A model generated the notes under the pieces. It saw only the letters and a list, made by a program, of their open reading frames with translations. It was not told the DNA's origin and ran no database searches. From Charina bottae (Eukaryota; Chordata; Lepidosauria; Squamata; Charinaidae), in NCBI GenBank assembly GCA_023362775.1, contig JALMGJ010000020.1:3162001-3226000 (forward strand): DNA of 64,000 nucleotides. The letters are read 5' to 3'. A program made the translations under genes and the position numbers. Of the stretch, positions 53,663-64,000 are shown piece by piece (position 1 is the stretch's first letter; each line of letters opens with the position of its first letter).

Positions 53663-53865
53663 TGTATTGTCGAAGGCTTTCACGGCCGGAGTTCAATGGC
53701 TGTTGTGGGTCTTCTGGGCTGTGTGGCCGTGTTCTGGAAGTTGTGGTTCCTAACGTTTCGCCAGCATCTGTGGCCAGCATCTTCAGAGGGCAGGAGCACA
53801 GATAGAAGCAAAATCTCTGTGCCCAGGTAGAGTGGCAAAAACTTTTTTTAAAAAAAGAGTTTAAA
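53663..53865 (-). mobile_element. Penelope-like element fragment
   Basis: A roughly 200-bp insertion between two copies of aaactctttaaaactt (53647-53662, 53866-53881). It contains the common reptilian phrase 'gtcgaaggctttcacggccg' and a hammerhead-like core on the minus strand. The strand follows that core. An A/T-rich tail adjoins the right duplication. I name it Penelope-like because of the core and the long variable target duplication. Confidence 0.65.
53750..53790 (-). ncRNA. Hammerhead-ribozyme-like motif
   Basis: On the minus strand CTGAAGA (53780-53786) is followed by a G-C-rich stem II, 'tgctggccacagatgctggc', whose ends pair (with G-U pairs). Then comes GAAAC (53755-53759) and GTTAGG. 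The core order matches hammerheads. The sequence of stem II is unrelated to that at 42.2 kb, while the core is conserved. Confidence 0.55.
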
Positions 53866-53899
53866 AAACTCTTTAAAACTTATTTTGATTAAAAGGTGA

Positions 53900-54165
53900 C
53901 TTTGTTTTGTAGAAGAAGCAATTCTTTGAGAAAAAATGCTCCTGAAATCAGAGACTTAAGCACAGTAGTATGAATGAAGTGCTAATTCAATCCCCATTAA
54001 TTAGGACTGCGGTAGAGATGCACTTCTAATTTCAACAGTATTTCTCCTTATCTTCTGTAAATGTGTTATGATAGATAGTCTTTACCTAACTCCCAAATTC
54101 TAGATAGTTTCTTCCAGTTAATTCAGAATTATTTCATTGCAATGTAATCCTGGCGGCCTGGTTTA
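53900..54165. other. No gene recognised
   Basis: AT-rich DNA without recognised features. Confidence 0.5.
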
Positions 54166-54169
54166 TTTA

Positions 54170-54292
54170 GCAACAAACAAACACCGCCGGCACTTCCAGG
54201 TTTCCCGCGTACCGCCGCATTGGCAGCGCTTCCGGGTTTCCCGCGCGCTGGCTGTTGGTGTGTCGCCAACGGCAAAAGTTTGGAAAGCCCTG
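54170..54292 (+). mobile_element. hAT-type MITE 1, 5'-truncated
   Basis: The right end 'aagtttggaaagccctg' and the 'gcgcttccgggttt' interior identify the family. The left inverted end is missing, so no target duplication can be defined. Confidence 0.75.
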
Positions 54293-54541
54293 TTCTAATT
54301 TAATATATTGCCATTTTAGGCACGGGAGTTTTTAAGGGCAATTTAGGATTGAAAGGGAGAACAACAAACCTCAGTTAATAGCATGAAAATATTTTTATGA
54401 ACTTTTTCAAAGGTAAGACAATGGGCTATATTTTCAGGAGGACAAGAGCATGATCATTCCCATCTCTACTTTCTAAAGGAGTGAAGAAAAAGTGCATATA
54501 AAGAACTCAGTGCAAGGCTTACTTAGAAGTAAGCCCCATTG

Positions 54542-54546
<5 letters not shown>

Positions 54547-54589
<43 letters not shown>
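54547..54589. repeat. (CA)n microsatellite
   Basis: About 21 uninterrupted ca units. Confidence 0.97.
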
Positions 54590-54591
<2 letters not shown>

Positions 54592-54980
54592 TAGCTCACA
54601 GACTTGCTAAGGATGAAAATTATTTTTCTCATTGAATTTATACTTTTTTTTTCAATTTTTTTAATATAAAATAAATTTTATTTACATTTAACATTTAACA
54701 CAGACATTTACATTTTACATAAAACATATCTCATTTACACTTAGATTCTAATCAGCATAGCAGGGAATTGTATATTCCACCCCAGATTAGATTTCAAGCA
54801 ACACATCTTTCTGCGTGGATTTGATATTTTTAATTAATTTTCGAAGTTCACAGAAACAGTCCAGTTGCTTGCTTCTCTCTGTCCTGGTGAAACTTGCCCA
54901 CCCAACCCGCACATGGGACTTATTCATACAGCCCTCTTGTCCCAGCTCGGTTGGCCTGCGTGCTGTTTGTGGGGATATAC

Positions 54981-55347
54981 TGAACTGTGGTGCTGGAGAA
55001 GACTCTTGAGAGTCCCTTGGACTGCAAGGAGGTCAAACCAGTCAATCCTAAAGGAAATCAACCCTGACTGCTCATTGGAAGGACAGATGCTGAAGCTGAA
55101 GCTCAAATACTTTGGCCACCTAATGCGAAGAGAGGACTCACTGGAAAAGACCCTGATGCTGGGAAAGACTGAAGGCAAAAAGAGAAGGGGACGGCAGAGG
55201 ATGAGATGGTTAGATAGCATCACCGATGTAACGAACATGAATTTGAGTAAACTCCGCGAGACAGTGGAGGACAGGAAGGCCTGGCATGCTATGGTCCATG
55301 AGGTCACGAAGAGTCGGACACGACTAAACGACTGAACAACAACAACC
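54981..55347 (+). mobile_element. BovB LINE 3' end (ruminant-like type)
   Basis: Within the frame 54865-55335, the plus strand from about 54981 encodes the uninterrupted C-terminus: 'LWCWRRLLRVPWTARRSNQS' through 'LMRREDSLEKTLMLGKTEG' to 'VHEVTKSRTRLND' and a stop. It is followed by the (AAC)n tail. The N-terminal part of that frame is unrelated flanking DNA. It is the same subfamily as 48.3 kb but better preserved. Confidence 0.93.
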
Positions 55348-55349
55348 CT

Positions 55350-56500
55350 GAAAAAGGAGCCTCCAGCCTGCCTTTATGTTGTGTGGAGGAGTCGTCTCGG
55401 GAGACACAGCACCCTGCTGGGCTCCAGTTGGTTGCTGCAGGGCCGCCCTCTCCCATCCAGCCCTGGAGCGCTGATCCTCTTCCGCCACTTTGGCTTGGCT
55501 GCCAATGTGTCTCTCTGCTTTCTCAGGGGAACCCCTGTTTTTCCCATTTGTGCATGCAGGCACACACACAAAAGCAAGGCAAAGGCTATCACAGATTGCA
55601 GTCATACGCCAGCAGCTCCCCCAACTCTTAGAGTTCAGCTGAAAATTGACTTAAGTTTGCCTGGGGTGCTGAGCCACTGCCCAAACGGTCTTTCTCCCCA
55701 TCTCCATCCTTGGTCCAGCTGTCAACAACTGCCCATTTGTCCCCTGCCCATTGCCAGGTAACTCTCATCACCTTGCACCCTTCACCAATTCTCTCAATCT
55801 TTCATCATAAACAGTCAAATCAATTTTTATATCCATTCCTTTGCTATGTATATACCGCAAATCATATATTAAAATAGATAATTTTCTAGGCAGATACTCA
55901 CCAGCCATCATTCTCATTTGTTCCTGGATCTCCAAATGACCCAATCACTTTTCCTATACTCTTTTGCCTCTTTCTCACCTGTCCATTCAAGTCACCGTCC
56001 TAACAGATTAATTTCCCCACAGAGTGCATTCATTCAGAATGTTGCACATTTTTCCCTAAAACCTATCTTCCAAGATGAACATTCACTATAGTATAATATT
56101 TTTGTACTCACCCATGAACCCATACTTTCTGTCATACATTTTAGCCCCTTCATTCATGTTTAAACCTACAGCCTTACTTTCATGCATGTATTCTTCCACA
56201 AGGTCAGACCATCTTCACTTAGATCTATTACTTCAGTTACTTTTTTCCTAGTTTCACAATTTTCTTCCTTCCTACCTACCTATCTACCTAAATGCTCTTT
56301 ACTATATAATCTTTACCATGCACTTTTCTTACATTTCAAGCCACAGTTTTCCATATGCCATGATTAGCAACAGATGAGGCCATGTATAATACCAAAGAGC
56401 TGCAGTAGTATAACACCTTTATAAGAGTCAATTAAAAACAAAATAATGGAATTTTATACACTATTGCTACTGTTTAGGGTTGTTTTTTGTGCAATAATTG
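55350..56500. other. No gene recognised
   Basis: Frames of 126, 93 and 82 codons around 55330-55760 are on opposite strands of the same GC-richer stretch. None shows a domain. Confidence 0.45.
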
Positions 56501-56504
56501 GGGG

Positions 56505-56539
56505 TTGGGAGAGATGGGCGGTAATACAAATTTAAATAA

Positions 56540-56571
<32 letters not shown>

Positions 56572-56575
56572 CTTT
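56505..56575 (+). mobile_element. L2-like LINE 3' tail
   Basis: 'ttgggagagatgggcggtaa' then (AAAT)n; only the terminal motif survives. Confidence 0.75.
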
Positions 56576-56579
56576 ATGT

Positions 56580-58630
56580 GTGTCTTTCTTTTTGTGACTG
56601 AGTTTATGGAAAAGTCACAACTTGCATAACTTTCCTAGGTATACAGCCTGCATCTGTTTCCTGTTTCATAAACTAGTCCTTTGAACCAAAGTTGCCAAAT
56701 TAATTTCTAGCTGAAAAGAATTTGCAGTATTTCTACAGATACTTATGTAGCAATGTTTTCCTATTATGTAATCTGAGGATTGTCATCAAAGTGTTACTCA
56801 GTTACTCAGACCTTTAAATGTGCTGCTTCAGCTCTCTTGTCCATTGTTCTATCCCCATCATTTTATATTATCTTACTTGAGGTAAATAGTTGGATTCAGG
56901 GGGTGCTGCTCAGCAGCCAGGGAAGATAATGGACAGAAGAATCAAGGGATAGTCAAAAGATAAGCTGTGGATGCCTGGATGGTAACAGATTTAAAAATAA
57001 AAAGGGGGGAGTGGTGTATGCATTGCAAACCGGCAACTTTAAAACACTCCAGATATCCCTCTTTACAGGGCTAATCTCACTTTGAGATTACTTTACTACA
57101 GGATGAGAAACTGGAACTGGTGTGAGGACTAGATCCCTTCCTAGGCCTTCTCCTTCATGTTGGTGAATGCTGTTGGGAGCACACACGAAGCCTGTCTCCT
57201 TCTGCAAATGTCATAGACATATGAAAAGAATAAAAAGGTTAGGCAGCTGTGACAGGCAATCTACTGAAAAACCAAGGGTTTTGTCTCCTGCAACCCATAG
57301 GCATAGTGCCTGCCGCATACCATGATGATGGGAAAAAATGACAACATGCATGTGATGATAACACAGTGTAATCCCCACCGTTACATACTTGCATCCTGGC
57401 ATCAGATGCAAGTACATAATTCATGTGGTCCACATTATGGTGTCATGACACACATTTCACCACCCGTCTCCCTCCCTGCTCCCCCCATACCTATGCTTAT
57501 GAGATGTTACTGGGGATCCTGGTACTGTAGTGTGCAGAAGGAAAAAACCTTCAGCAACATGAAGCAGGAGGCATGAAGCTGTTGAAGTAAGAGATGTAGG
57601 TGTTTCCCTCTTTCATTTCAAGATTAGTTGATGCTGACACACATTATTTTCTCACTGCTGGAAAAGGCATGCTGTTAATATATGTCATATTAAAGATTTA
57701 TTCCTTGATTTCAGTGAATTAAACTCCAATGCAGTTTGCATTAACTTGGCCTTTGAGGAACATGCTGGGACATACTCCAAATAGTGATCAGGGCCAAGAT
57801 AAAGAATGGAGGGACCAGGATAAAAGCTAAATTAAATTAAAATGAAATATAGTTGATAGAATTAATCCCCATGAAGCTAATTAAAATTACCATTGGTAGC
57901 AACTTCTGCAGAGGCTGTGTTGGCTACACCCAGGACTTTCCAGGCCCAAAATAACCCTGGAATCCAGGTAAAGGGATAGCCAAGATAAGATGGCAAATGT
58001 TCCAACATGTTCCTTTGGACCTGCTGTAACTCTGATAAGGCCTTCCTATAAGGAAGCATAAACTACAGAGAAATGTGTATCAGGGGCAGGGAGAGTGTTT
58101 ATGTAGAAGAGATGAAACACTGGCTTTGGAGGGTGGTCACCAAAAGGTTTCTGGAATAAAATTGTAGTGTCTACTATTTCAATCACTTCTTGGCAATCAT
58201 AATATAAACTATTGTGGCCAGTCAGATATGACCAGCTGAACAGTACCAACTTTGTAAGGAAATAGTTACAGATCCAAATTCCAATTCTTAGTTATATATT
58301 TAATTCTACATAATCATGCAAATTTTTTAAAAATCAGAAACATTTACGTTTATATATATCCCCCCATCTGCATTGTGGTACATCTTTCTCTAATAAATAA
58401 CTACACCACAAAACCTGAAGAAGTGGGAATCTGAAGGGTAACTCTGTTATGATCTACATATCTGAGGATTTGCTTAACATTTAAGGAATTTTAAAGAAAA
58501 TGTCTTAAATTTTAAGAAATTTCTTAATTACATAAAGAAATTCCCCAACTGCATTAAAGCAAGTGTCTATCAAAGTTGATTGCCTATTTTATACTTTTAT
58601 TTTCTGCTCAGCTCATAGAGAAATATATAA
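56580..58630. other. No gene recognised
   Basis: About 2 kb with only short frames (86 codons at most) and no named repeat. Confidence 0.5.
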
Positions 58631-58633
58631 AGC

Positions 58634-58777
58634 AGCCGGTTTCTACGGAGCCGGCCACATGACCGTGGAAGCGTCTTCGGACAACGCTGGCTCTTTGGCT
58701 AACAAACGGAGATGAGCACCGGCCCCTAGAGTCGGACATGACTGCACAACTGTGCGGGGGGAACCTTTACCTTTACC
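58634..58777 (+). mobile_element. Sauria SINE, 5'-truncated
   Basis: Retains 'gccacatgaccgtggaagcg', 'cggagatgagcaccggcccc' and the BovB-like tail 'agagtcggacatgactgc', with the 'ggaacctttacctttacc' end. Confidence 0.9.
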
Positions 58778-58779
58778 TA

Positions 58780-61345
58780 GGGGACTGGCAGCTTCCAACT
58801 CTATCCTTCTATCTGAAGGAATACCACAGAGTTGAAGGCCACCACATGTTCTCTTTCATCCCAGAATGTAGGACATGGAATAATGGTGAGCATTACTATG
58901 TTTTTTTCTAGAAGGCTCAGACCAGTGTAACCAATTAACAAAGCATTTCTGAAAGAAATATTTTCTGAAAAAAAACATTGAAATGTTCATTTGTGCTTGA
59001 GAAGATTTGCCTATTAACTTGTAACTATATTTGTTATATTTGCTTTTTTTCAAGCTGAGGCCTTTTGAGGTCTGCACCCCAAAAACAAGCAAGGTCGAGA
59101 CAAGTGGTGTAGTGCAAACACAACTGAAAAATGATGTAATTTAATTTACATTAACATCATTAAACATAATTAAGATGGTTGCTCCCCGTGTATTTAATAC
59201 TAAAGAACAATTCAACTGTAACTTTTGGAGGGGCTCTGGGGATGGCCCACAAAGCTTTGGGTGGCCACATACACCTCGGGGAATTTGCGCTGGGCACGGT
59301 GCCATTTTAGCAGTTTAAGAGAATCAGTATAGACAGAATCTCTGACTTCACTGCTTCCTTTACAGACATCTCAGAAAACACCAACCTGTCTTATGCACAT
59401 TGCTTTCAGCAGGTCTCCCAATCTGGTGCCCTTCAGGTGTGTTGCTACAAGCCTTGAAAACATGGGAGGCATGAGTTACGGTTTCAGTCACCGACTAATC
59501 TAGCCACTAGTCCACCCAGCCACTTCCTGCACATCTTTGGACTTGACATAACATGAACATGATTGGTGCCAATTGTGTGTACGGCTACTGTGCAGCTACA
59601 CTGATGAAACTGAATTTGAAGAGAACTTGATTGCATGGTGAAAGAGTTAAAGGAGAATTCTAGCTTAATTTTTATTTGTTTTCATTCTAGATTCCATGTA
59701 GAGAAACAAGGAAATGAGGATGCTCCCACTGGAATTGTGTATGTCTTTAAAACTTTGAAAAGCAGAAGAGGGCATTGGATAACTTAAACAGTGATCATGG
59801 GAAAAAGAGATAAAAGCAAATCTCTTTGGGATTTCAGTGAACTTTGGATAGCAAAGTAGCACTGTTGATCAGTAATCACTATAGACTGCATGTTGATATT
59901 AAAATGAAATGTTTAAAAATGACAGCTGTGGTTTTGGAGAAAGAGGCAAACACAGTATTTGGTATAAAGTTGTTCTTCAGAGATGAAAAGTTGCAGAGAA
60001 GGCACGTGTAGTTACCGTGTTATCTCAGAATGGAATGGGTTAGCATTTGCTGTACTGCTGCATCCACCTTCCCAATTAAGAATGTGAAATGGCAGTGGCA
60101 TGAGGTGTTTGGCATGTCTTCAAGAGGTCTCCTACCAAATGCCTGGCCTGCCTTTTTATTCAGCCCAGGTTCTGGAGCTTCAAGATGTGTAAGGCAACAA
60201 GGAATGGGAATGAGAGGTGGCCGGATGGGAGGCAGCAGAACCATTTCAAACAGGGCCGAGGGATCGCGGAGCCCACTAGATCTTGAAACAGGGGCATCTG
60301 CAGGGGGAGTAAACCAAACAAAACAGCAAGATGATGGGTGTGACTGTGCGATTGAAACCTTGTCCCATTTTTACCTACATGTGGGTCTCCCTGTCTTGGA
60401 AAGACACTTAAGCGAACTGAAGAGCAGCATCTGATTAAAATGGTTCAGAAGTGACCCTTTCGCCCTGGGTTGCATATTCAAAGACGGTTGTATGGCCAGT
60501 ATGAACAAAGCATTTGACACCAGATCTTCAGTAGCATAGCCTTAGAAAGCTTCCCAGTAAAACAAGGGTTTTGTTTTGCTTTTTCTATCCCTTTCCATCT
60601 GATTCCTTTTTCGTTATGAACAGTCCTTTTAGACCGTAAAGCCAAAGGCAGGGAATTCTTCCCAGTAACCTTCTGTAAGCTAGTTTGGAAGCTCGTTTTG
60701 ACTAAAGAAGATAAATGTTTATTTTAAAGATGAAACAAACAAGACAGATTAGTTAAAATAAGCCTTGGAAAGATGTTTCACGAAAATGGACTTTGGAACA
60801 AAAGAAAGGAGAAATCACATAGACACACAATTTTTTTTTTGAAACTATAGCAATTATCCAGCAAAAGGCAGGGTTTAGGAGGAACCACAGCCAGAAATAA
60901 ACTGAATCAAGCAACTTTAAGTTCCTAATCTGAGTGACTGTTGCTCTCACTTCTATTAAGAAATTGCCTCTGGGTTTTGGTTCAGTTTTTGAAACCAAAA
61001 TGTTAAGTCTTAAAAGAGTACACTGAGCATGACTCATCATGAGTCAAACGGCTGCATTTCCAGAAGGACTTAACTACATCCATGGTTATCTGGGAGGCCA
61101 AGGGGCTTATTCCCCTTCCCACCAAGATAAAACATCATGGCCAGATTTTCAGCTTTTGGTAAAAGAAGAACTGTCTAGCATCTTCCCAAGAGCTGAGAGA
61201 GAGAGCAAAATGTGTGGTCACCTTTCTGCTCATTTTGAGTTTTTTTAGCCAATGAATGGCTAAAAAAAGAAACAGTCTTAAGAACATTTGACCCAAACAC
61301 ATTGGAGTCTGTAAGTGTGTGTGCATGTGGGTTTTCCTTCCCTTT
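58780..61345. other. No gene recognised
   Basis: A 134-codon plus-strand frame (60030-60434) is the longest unassigned frame of the window's right half. It has no signal peptide, membrane segment or known motif, and the opposite strand is open too. I cannot call it a gene. Confidence 0.45.
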
Positions 61346-61349
61346 AGAC

Positions 61350-61420
61350 ACTTTGGGTTTCCTGGTGACTAGAATTAACGACTAGGTTTGATCTTGCATG
61401 GCTTTTTGAGATCAGCCAAA
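61350..61420 (-). mobile_element. 5S rRNA-like relic
   Basis: On the minus strand 'ggctgatctcaaaaagccat', 'gcaagatcaaacctagt' and 'caccaggaaaccc' follow 5S rRNA order (internal promoter region to terminal stem), with more divergence than at 30.6 kb. It is probably a 5S-derived SINE remnant. Confidence 0.5.
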
Positions 61421-61561
61421 ATCAGCTAAGTGCTGCTACTCAGCTGGGCTTGTTGGAGCTATGCCTGGTTCCTTTGCTTCACCTTGGTTAATTTTCCAGA
61501 GCTAGAGACAGCCACCTGGCCAGCTACTTGTCTCTTCCTAGTGCCAGCTTCTTCTATAAAT

Positions 61562-61812
61562 TTAAGTTTGGTCTAGTGGTTAAGGTGCTGGGCTAGAAAC
61601 CAGGAGACTGTGAGTTCTAGTCCCGCCTTAGGCATGAAAGCTGGCTGGGTGACCTGGGGCCAGTCACTCTCTCAGCCCAACCCACCTCACAGGGTTGTTG
61701 TTGTGGGGGAAATAGGAGGAGGAAGGAGTACTGGGTATGTTCCCTGCCTTGAGTTATTTATAAAAATAATAAAGGCGGGATAAAAATTAAATAAATAAAT
61801 AAATAAATAATC
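61562..61812 (+). mobile_element. tRNA-derived SINE (type B)
   Basis: Head 'gtttggtctagtggttaagg', B-box-like 'gagttctagtcccgcctta', body and complete tail 'cttgagttatttataaaaat', then (AAAT)n. Confidence 0.93.
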
Positions 61813-61814
61813 TC

Positions 61815-62205
61815 ATTCTGACCTCAACAGTCCCTAAATCAATCTGGACCCATTCACTCACAATTAGTCCTTGTAGTATTTTCTTTTTCACATATTTAGG
61901 AAAGAAGAACATTGATTGATTACTAATTTAGAAGGAGCTAGGTCAGGGCGATCTGAGATCTCAGTCAAATTGCAGGTACAAAGGATTATTCAGATGTTTT
62001 AACTGCCAAAGTGGTTGGTAAGGGCCAGAGATAGAAACAGAAATGTGATGTAAAATAACAGACCTAGAGAAAAGGTTGCACTCCAGCTTGGAAGACTGAA
62101 TTCCACATGCAAACAAGAGGATAAAGAAGTAACTGTGGATGGAGAATCTCAGTACCTTCCAAGCAAAGAAAGCTCCTTCTTTAACAAACTGATAATTCAA
62201 CTCCA
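61815..62205. other. No gene recognised
   Basis: Nothing supported. Confidence 0.5.
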
Positions 62206-62218
62206 AGTCTCTCTAGAG

Positions 62219-62489
62219 CAGAGCTTTCCAAACTGTGTGTCACAACACAAAAGTGTGTCGCCACACACAGTCTGGTGTGTCGCCACACAACCCGGAAGCG
62301 CTGATCATCATCAGCGCTTCTGGGTTTTCCCGTGGCGACACACCAACGGCGGCGCGCAAAAACTTGAAAGCGGCAGCAGCGCTTCCGGGTTTTTGCACGC
62401 TGCCGCAACGGCGGCACTTCTGGGTTTTCCCGTGGCGACACACCAACGGCGGTTGGTGTGTCACCACGGGAAAACTTTGGAAAGCCCTG
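62219..62489 (+). mobile_element. hAT-type MITE 1
   Basis: 271 bp from 'cagagctttccaaactgtgt' to 'actttggaaagccctg', flanked by the perfect 8-bp duplication ctctagag (62211-62218, 62490-62497). The structure is co-linear with the 14257 copy. The long frames on both strands within it arise from its repeated blocks. Confidence 0.94.
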
Positions 62490-62637
62490 CTCTAGAGAGT
62501 TGGAAGGCACCCTGGACAGACCCGTGATGGTGATTTTTATATAATTTTTATTTACAGGCAAGGAGATTTCTATAGTTATTCTTCTGTACCCAGCTTCTTC
62601 AGAGGAGCTCATTAAATAATTAAAATAAAAGGGGTCT

Positions 62638-62872
62638 AGCCAGTTTGGTGTAGTGGTTACGGCATCAGGCTAGAAACTGGGAGACTGTGAGTTCTAGCCC
62701 CGCTTAAGGCACAAAGCCAGCTGGGTGACCTTGGGCCAGTCACTCTCTCAGCCCCCTGGAAGGAGGCAATGGCAAATCACTTCTGAAATCTTGCCAAGAA
62801 AACTACAGGGACTAGTCCAAGCAGCTGCCAGGAGTCAAAAACTGACTTGAAGGCACACACACAAAAGCTGCA
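62638..62872 (+). mobile_element. tRNA-derived SINE (type A)
   Basis: Head 'gccagtttggtgtagtggtt', body, and the type A tail 'ggaggcaatggcaaatcact' to 'gccaggagtcaaaaactgac', ending in (AC)n. Confidence 0.92.
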
Positions 62873-62999
62873 TCACACTCAGAGAAAAACAGAAATGGTC
62901 AAAGTGTTGTGTACTTTGCAGCCTATCCAACTACAATTCCCTAGTGAATGGATAAGGCAAAATCATGGTCAAAGAGGTGGCATAGAGTAGTAATAGAGT

Positions 63000-63018
63000 C
63001 AAAATTGGGGGGGGGGGC
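63000..63018. repeat. Short poly-G run
   Basis: About ten consecutive G in AT-rich DNA (63007-63017). Confidence 0.7.
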
Positions 63019-63343
63019 TTGCTGGTGGCATGCAATCAGTTATTGGTTCCCAATCCCTATCTCAAATTATTTTCTTAATTAGAGTTCAGAGACCTACCTA
63101 TTTTGTTAAAAAAAGTGGAAAAGGCACAACCTTTCCCCTATCTTCCTTCCTGCTTTGTCTTCTGTTCCTAGGAATATTAAGACCATTTCGCAAGCTCAAC
63201 AGCAGCAGGGTAATCTTAACGATCCTCCTTTAGATGATAAAGGGACTTAGAAATAAACATCTCAAAATAACCATGACCTAGCCCCAGGTGCAAGGTCACA
63301 CAGCCACCCTAGAAACATATTTAGGATTCCCTTACTAACTTTA

Positions 63344-63428
63344 CTCAGACTGAAGAAGCTCCTTGGATAAGGAGTGAAACGTTTCTACTGAGAAAATAGA
63401 AATCCAGTTGACATGATTCAAGCCACAG
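63344..63428 (+). mobile_element. Penelope-like element fragment
   Basis: The same text as the right arm of the 42-kb palindrome, single and in one orientation: CTGAAGA (63350-63356), stem II with GGAT loop, GAAAC (63376-63380), then 'ctgagaaaatagaaatccag' and 'ttgacatgattcaagcca'. In this copy the stem I bases next to the core can pair (AGA with TCT). The ends are truncated. Confidence 0.7.
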
Positions 63429-63639
63429 AGTGGAAAAGGGGGAAATTTGTCAAAAGAGATCAAGTCACAATGTTTCTTTCCCATTGATCTGAAGAGATTG
63501 TGCTCAGCAACCAGGCTCCTGTATGCTGTATTGTATGCTTAAAGAAGATTGGCATAATCTTGAAGGAAATTGGCTTAAACCCCCACCGCCAAAAAAGATT
63601 GCTCTAAAGTGGCTACTCTACAGAAAGAAACACTAAATA

Positions 63640-64000
63640 CAGGTAGTCCTCAACTTACAGCCATTTGTTTAGTGACCGTTCAAAGTTATGACAGTGCTGA
63701 AAAAAGTGACTTGTGACTAGTCCTCGCACTTACGACCATTGCAGCGTTCCTGCGGTCACATGATCAAATTTTGGGTGCTTAGCAACCAGCATGTATTTAT
63801 GACAATTGCAGCGTCCCAGGGTCACATGTTCACCATTTGCGACCTTCCCAGCCAGCTTCCGACAAGCAAAATCAATGGGGGAAGCCAGAGTCACTTAACA
63901 ACCACATGATTCGCTTAATGACTGAAGCAAAAAAGGTTGTAAAATTGTGTGCTGTCACATGATACCTCACTTAATGACCACATCGCTTAGCAACCAAAGT
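63640..64000 (+). mobile_element. TA-flanked MITE, cut by the window end
   Basis: Begins 'caggtagtcctcaacttaca' after TA (63638-63639). It repeats 'acttaacaaccaca', 'gtcacatgatcaaattttgg' and 'cgcttagcaacc' phrases in both orientations. It is the same family as 29911-30126. The right terminus lies beyond the window. Confidence 0.75.

Noticed and set aside
60030..60434. 134-codon frame as a host gene
   Set aside because: No recognisable motif, no splice or promoter context, and the opposite strand is open over part of it. The sequence alone does not support it.

Overview
This window looks like repeat-rich, gene-poor DNA from a squamate reptile (lizard or snake; I cannot decide which). The evidence is the repeat community: BovB (RTE-clade) LINEs, Sauria SINEs ending in the BovB-like tail 'gagtcggacatgact', L2-like and CR1/L3-like LINEs with squamate-type 3' ends, Penelope-like fragments and very many hAT-type miniature elements (MITEs). 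No host exon, tRNA gene or rRNA gene is recognisable. Every long open frame belongs to a retrotransposon, so the window is best read as intergenic or deep intronic sequence.

Layout. 1-8 kb: AT-rich background with CR1/L3-like debris, a degraded L2 copy and a possible LTR. 8.3-11 kb: minus-strand L2-like LINE with a 783-codon open frame that lacks the RT motif-A segment in frame. 11-18 kb: CR1/L3-like, L1-like and Sauria SINE copies plus a cluster of MITEs with clear 8-bp target duplications. 18.9-26 kb: L2 tail, dimeric SINE, then a 3.2-kb BovB that inserted inside an older, opposite-strand BovB, leaving a 10-bp duplication. 26-35 kb: SINEs, LTR, L2 and 5S-rRNA-like relics in plain AT-rich DNA. 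35.3-40.3 kb: a decayed Jockey-superfamily-like LINE, a Sauria SINE and a decayed L2-like LINE carrying two MITE insertions. 41.7-49.9 kb: two LTRs (one split by a Penelope-like insertion that forms a 172-bp hairpin), CR1/L3-like fragments, and a second BovB whose protein resembles the ruminant type. 50-64 kb: mostly featureless AT-rich DNA with scattered SINE, L2-tail, BovB, Penelope-like and MITE copies.

The elements form a layered record. Old CR1/L3, L1-like and Jockey-like relics are the substrate. L2 and BovB came later, and their 3' ends recur as short truncated copies. SINEs and MITEs are the most recent layer and are often nested in the others. Most informative are: the nested BovB; the shared TA centre of nearly all 8-bp MITE duplications, which matches the Buster-type hAT signature; hammerhead-ribozyme-like cores in the Penelope-like fragments; and a dimeric SINE present at two loci with the same internal junction.
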